A stretch of 9,888 bases of DNA from CAZBEA01 sp964490835 (lineage in GTDB: Bacteria; Patescibacteriota; Microgenomatia; Levybacterales; GWA1-39-11): the NCBI GenBank assembly GCA_964490835.1, contig CAZBEA010000037.1:1-9888 (forward strand), given 5' to 3'. The notes under the pieces were generated by a model. The model was not told the DNA's origin, ran no database searches, and saw nothing but the letters and a program-made list of their open reading frames with translations. This document shows positions 1-7,600 of the stretch, piece after piece. The position numbers and the translations under genes are program-made. Each line of letters opens with the position of its first letter. Within the stretch, counting starts at the first letter, position 1.

Positions 1-175
1 GGATCGCCGATTTATGCGATTCAAAAGAAGGAATAGGTATTCAGCTGGTAGGGTAAAAAGCTGACTTACGCACCCATTGTATGTCTAACTGGACTACCTG
101 ATAGGTCAACAAGCTGAGGCTAATCATAAATATTCTGTGAGATTTGAGCTAATAACAATAGTTTCGTTTCCAAGA
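1..175. other. Intergenic edge region without a convincing gene
   Basis: These bases lie downstream of the last minus-strand gene. In plus frame 1 the first 36 bases read GSPIYAIQKKE followed by TAG, which could be the very end of a convergent plus-strand gene, but eleven residues cannot identify it. A weak inverted repeat (TCAGCT at about 40-45 and AGCTGA at about 59-64, 12-base loop) follows but has no T-run, so I do not call it a terminator. I see no tRNA T-loop signature, no SD plus start pair and no mobile-element end. The rest appears to be plain A+T-rich spacer. Confidence 0.4.
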
Positions 176-2299
176 CTATTGGGTCGGTGCAGCGGTTGGA
201 GCAGGGGAGTTTTCTGCTGCCGGGGTAACTGTTGTTGGAGGGGCTGGAATTTCTACTGGGTCACCTTGAGCTGGAATTTGAGTCTGTGGTTGGTTTACCT
301 GAAGTGGACCTTCATTTCCAGCTGCAGGTTGATTGTTAGATTGATCACCAGCGCTTTCTTGAAGTGCCTTGATCTCTTTTTCAATCTGCTCCAAGTTAGC
401 CGGATCATCTTTTGAGAGCTCTTTTACTACATTGAATTGTATCAGTGCATTTTGGAAGTCTCCCTTAGCCTGAAGTGCATGTCCAAGATTGTAGTATGCA
501 TTTGAGTAGTCTGGTTTTAGGTTGATCGCTTGTTGGAACTGTTGTTGTGCTGCATCAAATTGACCGAGTTGATAGAAGATTCCACCAAGCTCAACGTATT
601 TTGTAGGATCGTATTGGTTGAGGGCAATAGCTTGGTTGAGTGAAGCTGCTGCAAATTGTTCTGCATTTTGGCCTACATTTATAAGACTTCTGTATATTCG
701 AGCCAAATTCTCCCAGTTTGCCGGATTAAGCGGAGCGATTCTAACCGCTGCTCGACCTGAGTTAATAGACTGTTGCAAAAGTGCGATTACTGTCTGTTGT
801 GCTTCTTGGGTTGGTTGTTGGCCCTGTGGAATTGAGTTAATCAGTGAATTTGCAAGCGCGATATTAACCTGTGAGAAGATTCTATAGTAGTCACTTCTGT
901 AGGGGAAGAGTTGCAGTGCTTCTCTCTCAAGATCGTATGTTCTTTGACCATTGTTTAATACCTGTGGGCTCAAAGATTGGGTGAATTTCATATCTGAAAG
1001 GAGCAATCGAACAGTGTACCATCCTACAAATACGCTTGGGATAAGTACCAGGGCCATAACAAGTGCCGGAAAAATAGATCCATTACCTTTTCGTGGTGCA
1101 GGTTCGGTGTGACCTTCGTCGTTGACTGAAAAGAGACCCTCTTTCAGCGCGACGAGATTAACTCTTAAATTGTATACTCTTTTATCATTCTCAAAGAAGA
1201 GATATACGCTATAGAATCCAAGAAGAGCAAACATAAGAAATACGACAGTGTATGAGAATGGAAGTAAGAATGAGAGTATGAAAGTGATAACAACAGCCAG
1301 GAAAAGTGGACTCATTGAACGATTCATACCCGATTGAACTACTCGAGCGAATATAAAGAGGAATGCTAGGGTTCCAAGAATACCAACTGTTGCAATAAGC
1401 TCTAAGAAATATGATGAAGAGAATGAGAAGGTAAGGTTCCAGATGTTTTCTTCGAGATTGAAAGATGCAGGTTTGAATCGCGCAAAGTCGGTAAGAAATG
1501 TTCCGTACCCTGATCCAAAGAGAAGTGAAAGTACTTGTCGTGCGCTATCTTGGCTGATAGCCCCCATTGCGATTTGGATACCATATTGGAATGGGAGAAC
1601 GATTGGTTTTTCAGGTCGGAAGAAAATCTTGTAAACATTCAATCCTACCCCGGCAAGGATAAGGAATGATGAGACAATGTGAATTATATAATTGTAGTCA
1701 GATGCGATTCCACTCAATCCGGATTTTGTGTATCTTTTGTAGACATAGAATACCGACAAGCCAAGGATAGGAAGAAGGTAGATAATATGCTGAATTGGAG
1801 ATCCAAGAGTTGTGAAGAATCTATTTTGAATTTGTGAAAACGGAAGGATAAACAGATTCATTAAGTAGATTAATGAAAGTAACGATGAAAGCACACCACC
1901 AAGAGCAAGAGCAGAAAGCGCGACATTAAATTGGGACTTTGTGTGAAGACTGTTAGTAAGTGCGAAATAGAAAATCAAAACAAATACCAACGGTACAGCT
2001 TGGAGTAGTGAATCAAAGGTATTTCGTGCAAGAAGAGCAGTAAGAAGTGTTATCGCTCCAAAAAGAAAAACAGGAAAATTAAAAGCACTTGACCGGAATG
2101 CTACTTCGCGGTTCATCATGATCTTTACTCCCCATAGGACCATAAGAACAACGGTTATTAATGTTACAAGAATTTGTTTTGGAAGAACGAAAAAGTCACT
2201 GGTGTTTGTAAGAAAGAAAACTGGAAAAAGAAAAAGAGTAGCAGTTACAAGAATAAATGAAGCGCTGTCGATGTAGGAAATAATCTCTTTTTTATTCAT
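176..2299 (-). CDS. Wzy/O-antigen-ligase-like membrane protein with C-terminal TPRs (paralog 2)
   Basis: This 707-residue protein probably polymerises or transfers lipid-linked glycan at the outer face of the membrane. About eleven hydrophobic segments are visible (roughly residues 13-31, 41-61, 73-92, 99-117, 128-153, 168-188, 203-223, 297-320, 329-345, 347-371, 408-430). The long loop at 224-296 carries GSGYGTFLTDFARFKP (262-277), which matches the 'GxGxGTF...ff.p' signature upstream of the ligase core in Wzy_C proteins. The SSSYFLELIATVGILG stretch (294-309) corresponds to the usual HNxxL...G..G motif but lacks its His. Three TPRs follow (about 526-560, 565-598, 599-632), with GQFDAA and KGDFQNAL as typical helix signatures, then a Pro/Gln/Thr/Ala-rich tail (652-707). 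The ATG at 2299 is chosen because it aligns exactly with the start of the upstream paralog and sits just below a promoter; there is no SD. Membrane topology and family are fairly sure. The exact reaction (polymerase, ligase or protein O-glycosyltransferase) is not. Confidence 0.88.
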   Translation of the reverse strand: MNKKEIISYIDSASFILVTATLFLFPVFFLTNTSDFFVLPKQILVTLITVVLMVLWGVKIMMNREVAFRSSAFNFPVFLFGAITLLTALLARNTFDSLLQAVPLVFVLIFYFALTNSLHTKSQFNVALSALALGGVLSSLLSLIYLMNLFILPFSQIQNRFFTTLGSPIQHIIYLLPILGLSVFYVYKRYTKSGLSGIASDYNYIIHIVSSFLILAGVGLNVYKIFFRPEKPIVLPFQYGIQIAMGAISQDSARQVLSLLFGSGYGTFLTDFARFKPASFNLEENIWNLTFSFSSSYFLELIATVGILGTLAFLFIFARVVQSGMNRSMSPLFLAVVITFILSFLLPFSYTVVFLMFALLGFYSVYLFFENDKRVYNLRVNLVALKEGLFSVNDEGHTEPAPRKGNGSIFPALVMALVLIPSVFVGWYTVRLLLSDMKFTQSLSPQVLNNGQRTYDLEREALQLFPYRSDYYRIFSQVNIALANSLINSIPQGQQPTQEAQQTVIALLQQSINSGRAAVRIAPLNPANWENLARIYRSLINVGQNAEQFAAASLNQAIALNQYDPTKYVELGGIFYQLGQFDAAQQQFQQAINLKPDYSNAYYNLGHALQAKGDFQNALIQFNVVKELSKDDPANLEQIEKEIKALQESAGDQSNNQPAAGNEGPLQVNQPQTQIPAQGDPVEIPAPPTTVTPAAENSPAPTAAPTQ

Positions 2300-2423
2300 G
2301 ATGTTAATAAATCTATCAGAGCGCGAAATATAATGTCAAGGAGAAAAAATACTATTTGATGCTAATTGCTTTTATGGACTTACAAAAGAAAAGAATTTAT
2401 AGTTTTTAACTCTTACTCAATTT
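2300..2423. other. Spacer between the two paralogous genes
   Basis: This 124-base spacer separates the TAA stop of the upstream paralog (2426-2424) from the ATG at 2299. It is very A+T-rich and contains the promoter of the downstream paralog. On the minus strand a T6 run (about 2346-2351) lies just upstream of the -35 box, but I find no stable GC-rich stem before it, so there is no convincing intrinsic terminator and partial read-through between the paralogs is possible. Confidence 0.4.
2310..2339 (-). promoter_or_regulatory. Sigma70-like promoter giving a near-leaderless transcript
   Basis: Read on the minus strand, TTGACA (2339-2334, perfect -35) is followed after 18 bases by TAGATT (2315-2310, four of six matches to TATAAT). 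The ATG at 2299 begins only 10 bases after the -10 box, so transcription starting about 7 bases downstream would leave a leader of only a few bases. No Shine-Dalgarno sequence is present. The same arrangement occurs before the paralogous gene, which raises confidence. No start site has been measured. Confidence 0.55.
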
Positions 2424-4556
2424 TTATTGCGAAGGAGTGGGTGATACAGATTCATTTGAACTAGTCTGATCTGACGAAGACGCTTCAGTGTTAGGCGGCT
2501 CGGGAATTGTAAGTTCTTCCTCTGTCCCTGTTGTAATAAATCCTTCCGGTATGGCCGGAGGAAGTGGGTTCTCGGTGATCGGATTGCTTGGTGTAGTAGG
2601 AGAATCAGATCTACCTTTTTCGATATTGCTTTTTAGCGCCGCTATCTCACTTTCGATGAGCGCAAGACTTTCCTGGTTATTTTTTGTTAACTCTTTTACT
2701 AACTCATATTCACGGAGTGCATTTTCAAAATCACCCTTTGCTTCATAAGTATGCCCTAAATTGTAATGAGCATTTGGAAGGTCTGGTTTAAGTGTTGCAG
2801 CATTTTGAAATTGTGTAAGCGCAGCATCAAAGTTTCCTAGCTGGAAAAAAATTCCACCCGTCTCTATATAATTCTGTGGGTCATACTGATTGAGTCGAAT
2901 CGCTTGTTGGTATGAAGCAACAGCAAATTGTTCTGCATTTTGACCAACATTGACAAGTGACCGGTAAGTTTTACCAAGATTGGTCCAATTGGTTACCGTT
3001 AGTGGTGCGACAGTAACAGCTGATCTGGCCGCATTAATAGACTGCTGCAGAAGTGAGAAGACCGCTTGTTGCATTTCTTGAGTGGGCTGTTCTCCTGGGG
3101 CGAGGGATGTTGTTATGGAATTTGCTAATGAGAGATTGACCTGCGAAAAAAGCCTAAAATAGTCATCGCGGTATGGAAATAGTTGTATAGCATCACGTAG
3201 TAGGTCATATGTCTTTTGACCGTTTTCCAAAGATGAAGGCTGCTGGGCTTGGGTAAATTTAACATCTGACTGAAATAGTCTCATTGAGAAATACCCAACA
3301 ACACAAAGCGGTAAAAGGATAAGACAACCAAGCACCAATGGTAGAGCAAGTGATTGACTCTTTCTATCTGGATGCTGGTCAAGTGAAAAAAGCCCGTTCT
3401 GGGGAGCAACGAGTGAAAGACTGACGTCATATACACTTTTATCATGAATAAGATAAAGATAAGAAATATAAAGTGCAAGGAGTACAAAAAGTAAAAAAAT
3501 AAAGGAAAATGAATAGGGAATAATAAAGCTCAAAATCACAGCAGATAAAAGCGAGAGAAAGAGAGGGTGTGTTTTGAAAGACGATCTATATTTCCAAAGT
3601 CTGAAGAGTATGTATAAAAATGCTAATGTGCCAATAATTCCAGTGGTTGCTATGAGCTCAAGTAGCAGTGAAGAAGAAAAACCTAGATTTAAATTCCAAA
3701 TATTGGGTTCAAGATTGAAGGTAATTGGTTTGAATCTGGTAAAGTCTGTTAAGAAAGTCCCAAAGCCCGATCCAAGAAGAAGAGAGGGAAGTTGTCTTTG
3801 TGTATCTCCGGCAAGAGAGGAGGCCGCAATTTGTATTCCATATTGAACAGGCAATGTAACAGGTCGGTCCGGAGCAAAGAATATTTTGTATAGATTAAGA
3901 CTCATACCCAGCAGGAGGATAAATGCTGATACTAAATGAATTATATTGTTGGTATCTTGCGAGATTTTTTCGAAATTTCCGCTTTTTATTTTGTTGTATA
4001 CATAAAGTGTAGAAAGCATAAAAATCGGCATAAGGTATGCAATATGTTGAATTGGAGATCCGAAAGTGCTGAAAAGGGGGTTATTTGGATTACCAAAGGG
4101 AAGAATATAAATGTGGAAAAAATAGAGAATGGAAATAACTGAGGATGCAACAGCTCCAAGGGCAAGAGCGGAGAGCGCAACGTTAAAGGACTCTTTTTTC
4201 TCCAAGAGATTTATGATGAGAAAAGAAAAGATAAGCATTACTGCAACAGGAATAGACTGAATGAATGAGTCGTACCTATTCTGAGAAACAATTGATGAGC
4301 AAAAAACAGCCGCTCCAAAAAGAAAGAAAGGAAGGTTGAATGGGTTTGAAAGAAATGTAATTCCCCCTTTTGCCATAAGTTTTATGATCCAAATAATAAG
4401 AAGTAGTGTTGTCATGAATATAATAAGAAGCTGCTTAGGAAGGATAAAGGCGTCTGAGACCAGTGGAACAAAAAATAACGGGAAGAAAAAAAGTACTGTT
4501 ATTATAATTCCAAGTGAAATATTATCAAGAAGCGAGAATAGTGATTTTCTATCCAT
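2424..4556 (-). CDS. Wzy/O-antigen-ligase-like membrane protein with C-terminal TPRs (paralog 1)
   Basis: This 710-residue protein is built like the next gene downstream. It has about eleven hydrophobic segments (the last near 403-426) and a large extracytoplasmic loop with LGSGFGTFLTDFTRFKP (261-277). The ligase-like segment SSSLLLELIATTGIIG (294-309) again has Ser where the family usually has His-Asn. Three TPR units follow at about 521-555, 560-593 and 594-627 (GNFDAA, KGDFENAL), then a Ser/Pro/Thr/Glu-rich tail (about 649-710). The two paralogs align without gaps through residue 390, then differ by one five-residue indel up to the end of the TPRs. My hand counts give 63 of 100 identities over residues 201-300 and 70 of 106 across the TPRs, but only 23 of 60 at the N-terminus. 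The ATG at 4556 is preceded by its own promoter and no strong SD. It lies 70 bases after the LamG gene. The likely role is glycan polymerisation or transfer at the outer membrane face; substrate unknown. Confidence 0.88.
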   Translation of the reverse strand: MDRKSLFSLLDNISLGIIITVLFFFPLFFVPLVSDAFILPKQLLIIFMTTLLLIIWIIKLMAKGGITFLSNPFNLPFFLFGAAVFCSSIVSQNRYDSFIQSIPVAVMLIFSFLIINLLEKKESFNVALSALALGAVASSVISILYFFHIYILPFGNPNNPLFSTFGSPIQHIAYLMPIFMLSTLYVYNKIKSGNFEKISQDTNNIIHLVSAFILLLGMSLNLYKIFFAPDRPVTLPVQYGIQIAASSLAGDTQRQLPSLLLGSGFGTFLTDFTRFKPITFNLEPNIWNLNLGFSSSLLLELIATTGIIGTLAFLYILFRLWKYRSSFKTHPLFLSLLSAVILSFIIPYSFSFIFLLFVLLALYISYLYLIHDKSVYDVSLSLVAPQNGLFSLDQHPDRKSQSLALPLVLGCLILLPLCVVGYFSMRLFQSDVKFTQAQQPSSLENGQKTYDLLRDAIQLFPYRDDYFRLFSQVNLSLANSITTSLAPGEQPTQEMQQAVFSLLQQSINAARSAVTVAPLTVTNWTNLGKTYRSLVNVGQNAEQFAVASYQQAIRLNQYDPQNYIETGGIFFQLGNFDAALTQFQNAATLKPDLPNAHYNLGHTYEAKGDFENALREYELVKELTKNNQESLALIESEIAALKSNIEKGRSDSPTTPSNPITENPLPPAIPEGFITTGTEEELTIPEPPNTEASSSDQTSSNESVSPTPSQ

Positions 4557-4561
4557 GACTC

Positions 4562-4591
4562 ACTCTAACAAAGATCTATCTAGTCAGTCAA
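4562..4591 (-). promoter_or_regulatory. Sigma70-like promoter giving a leaderless transcript
   Basis: On the minus strand TTGACT (4591-4586, five of six) and TAGAGT (4567-4562, four of six) are separated by 18 bases, the same spacing as in the promoter of the downstream paralog. Only five bases lie between the -10 box and the ATG at 4556, so the expected start of transcription falls on or next to the A of the start codon. A GAGTGAG stretch overlaps the -10 box but is not a proper SD. The prediction rests on sequence alone. Confidence 0.5.
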
Positions 4592-4626
4592 GATAAGTTC
4601 CTTAAGCTATACTATTTATATATATA

Positions 4627-7600
4627 CTAGTACTCGGGTATTCCCGAGGATGGACCGACTCGAAATGCTCCCCCAGAGTAGATAACTTCTATCTGTTTGG
4701 CAGTAAGTTCGTAATTGTAATATCTAATGTCGTCAAGAATGCCAGCAAAATTATTTGTTCCCCCGCCGATTACAAGATTGTTGGTATCGGAAGCAGTGTC
4801 ACCCACACCATTCGTGCTGGTAGTTCTTAGTTTTCCATTCACATATACNNNNNNNNNNTGATTTCATCATCGGCGTCATTGCTCCAGGTGATAGCAACGT
4901 GGTTCCAAGAGTTAATATTTGTATATCCTGTAACTGATGCAGTTGCGTTTGTTGCCAAATCAAGTGACGCATCAACTGTCAGTGCAGATCCGGATTGTCC
5001 GGAAACTCTTATAAATGTATTTGTTCCTTTTGTCAGAATTTCTCCCAAGTCGTTTTCGCCGTCTGAGGTGGCATAAAACCATGCAGAATACGAAAGTGCA
5101 TCTGGACTGCTATCAAGGTCTATGGGTGAAGAGTTGGTGATGGTTACCACATCATCTGTTCCATCAAAATTAATTCCCGAATTAAATTTTCCGGTTCGGC
5201 CATTATAGCGAGGGGTAGCAGCATTAGTATAGCAAGAGCCATAGCCTGTGCTTGTGGTTTGGGAGCCGCCAACACTGATTGAAATTGTCCCGTTGAGCCC
5301 GTTATTACTTGAGTCGTATACTATGTCGCTCTGACACTCATCAAATTTGTAATGTGCAACGGGTTTGCCCGTCGTATAATCAAGCGCAATTTGGCTTGGT
5401 GTACGTGCATAGTTATACACTCTCACATCATCAATAATTCCATCAAAATAATCATCATAGTTAATTCCAACATAAAACGGTTGAGTGTCATTACTTGGGG
5501 TGCCTGACATTGTGGTAGTTCCGACAAGATTACCATTGAGAAAAAGAGAACTTGTCGAACCATCATAGAGCCATGTTGTATGATACCAAGTATCAAGGAG
5601 CAGTGGGGTGGTTGCTGTATGGGTCGTGGTAAACGAAGTTCCGTTGGTTGAGATTTGTCCTCCCAAAAACGAATTTCCACTAGTACTTCCCCCGACCTCA
5701 AAACTGTATGAAAGGTTTGAGGTCGCACTATTTCCTTTGCGTACAATATTTGCTCTTGCAGTCGAGGAAGAGCCATATGATTCAAGCTTGATCCATGCGC
5801 TAATTGTAAATGCACTGCTTAGTTGAAGATTGGTTTGTGATCCGTCGGCGATAGATAGGGATTGACTACTATCACGTTCAAAGTCTATGCCATTTCCATA
5901 GTATCCCATTCCGGTTAGAGTCGTGCCCGAGTCTGTTAAGGTATTGTTACTTCCTGACTGATCGTATCTTGAGCCTGAAACCTCTTCCATTGCCCAGTAT
6001 CCGACAGGTGAGCACGAAACGGTTGTGTCCCCAGGTGGACAAAATGCCCGGTCCATAGAGTATTCAGGGAGTCCACTTGTATCGGTACTTGCTGCACCAA
6101 AAACAAATCCTGCACTTCTGTTAAAGTCACGCGTAACACCCCCGAATCTTAGTTCATGATTGTAGATTTTTACATCATCAATCCTTCCATCAAAATCATT
6201 TGCACTTGTTGAATTGGTACCTATAAGGAAATTATTTGATTCTGTTGCAGGAGAGCCTGATCCTCCTGTACTTGTTCCAAGTAATTTTCCATCAACATAC
6301 ACATTAATTTCATCATCAGCATCATCAGTATATGTCACAACGACATGAGTCCATGTGCCTGTCGTTGTGATGTTACTTAAGGTCACCGTACCATCTCCCG
6401 AAGCAAGGTCCACATTTGCACGAAGAGATAAATTAGAGCCTGACTGACTTTCAACCCGTAGATACGTGTTTGCCCCCTTTGACCAGATTGTTCCCTGGTC
6501 TGCTTCGCCGTCCGAGTCAGCATTGAACCACGCCGAAATACTAAATCCTTGGGCAAGGTTGTTATTCAAATCAATATCTCCAGTTGAGACATTTGTCACT
6601 GTGACTAAATCTCCTGCCCCATCGAAGTTCAGCCCCTTTTCATATTTACCTGCTGTTGTCCAGGTGGCCCCAGTTACTGCACCATTTAGTGCATTCGCGT
6701 CATATCCGGAGTTATTTGCTACACTTCCTGTTCCTTCATCAAATTTCCAGTGCCCAACAGCAGAGGTTTGAGCGGTTCCAACTGATGAGTGTTGGTTCAT
6801 CATATCCTTTATAATTCCTCTTTGGGTTCGGGCGTTATCGTAAAGGATCACATTGTCAAGCTCCCCAAAGAAGTATCTATTTGCACCCGCGGGGTTTCTC
6901 CCGATGCCTACATTAGTACCGTTCGAATATGATCCATTTTCACCGCTTATTGTTACACTTTGCTGTCGTACTCCATTTAAATAACCAACGGCACTTCCTG
7001 TTCTATTAAATACGACTGCAATATGCTGCCAAACACCAGGAACTATACTGTCTGTTATAACATTTCCTGCAGTTTCGGTCCCGGCACTTCTTACTTCAAT
7101 ATAGATATCATCCCCATTCTGAAGAACTGCATACCCAGTTGAAGAAGTGCTGTTGGAATCGTGCTTGCCAAATATAACTCGTTCTCCAGTTGCTGTATTG
7201 GTAGGCTTGATCCATGCAGTAACAGTAAAGTCAAAGACTTCTGTATCAAGGGAGGCAGCATCCTGTACGAGCACATAATCATCAACACCATCAAGCCTAA
7301 GTGATTTACCAATTTTTCCATCAACGATTTCTGCTCCACCAGTAAGACTTCCTATGTTATTGAAACTGCTTACATCTAAAGTTGCATTGCTATCATTCGG
7401 ATCACCATTTTGCTCAAAAGTCCAAAAACCAGTAGGTCCTGTTACCCACTCAGATAATTCTGCAACTTCAGATCTTGCAAATGCTCTTTTATACACCCTG
7501 GCATCATCAATGTACCCATCATGGAAATTACTCGCTGTTGTGGATGAATCTTCAGCACCGATATGAAGTCTTCCTGCATCATCTCCTATACTTGCTGGAA

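Noticed and set aside
1..110. Minus-strand promoter-like TTGACC near position 100 and an open frame running off the left edge
   Set aside because: The best -10 candidates have poor match or wrong spacing, the ATG nearby is followed by a stop after three codons, and the open frame has no ATG or GTG start.
137..415. 92-codon plus-strand frame over the end of the left gene
   Set aside because: It is antisense to the TPR protein's C-terminus and is a Cys/Trp-rich translation typical of antisense reading.
3936..4142. Plus-strand frames opposite the membrane protein at 2424-4556
   Set aside because: They are antisense to a protein with clear homology to its neighbour, and none shows an SD or domain.
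4569..4585. Tandem four-base repeats (GACT twice, AGAT twice) in the promoter spacer
   Set aside because: They are too short to distinguish from chance, and the paralogous promoter lacks them.
4601..4632. A/T palindrome-like tract (TACTA ... TAGTA) as a terminator or origin
   Set aside because: The stem is only five A/T-rich pairs around a long loop, and no iterons or DnaA-box-like repeats are seen.
4627..4842. A separate 71-codon gene with a GTG start
   Set aside because: Its sequence (NGKLRTTSTNG...IDDIRYYN-like) is the second half of a LamG module, and it starts immediately after the N gap; it is the C-terminus of the giant gene.
5423..5815. 130-codon minus-strand frame inside the LamG gene
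   Set aside because: It lies in another frame of a clearly coding region, has no SD, and its composition (Met-, Leu- and His-rich, no domain) is that of an out-of-frame read.
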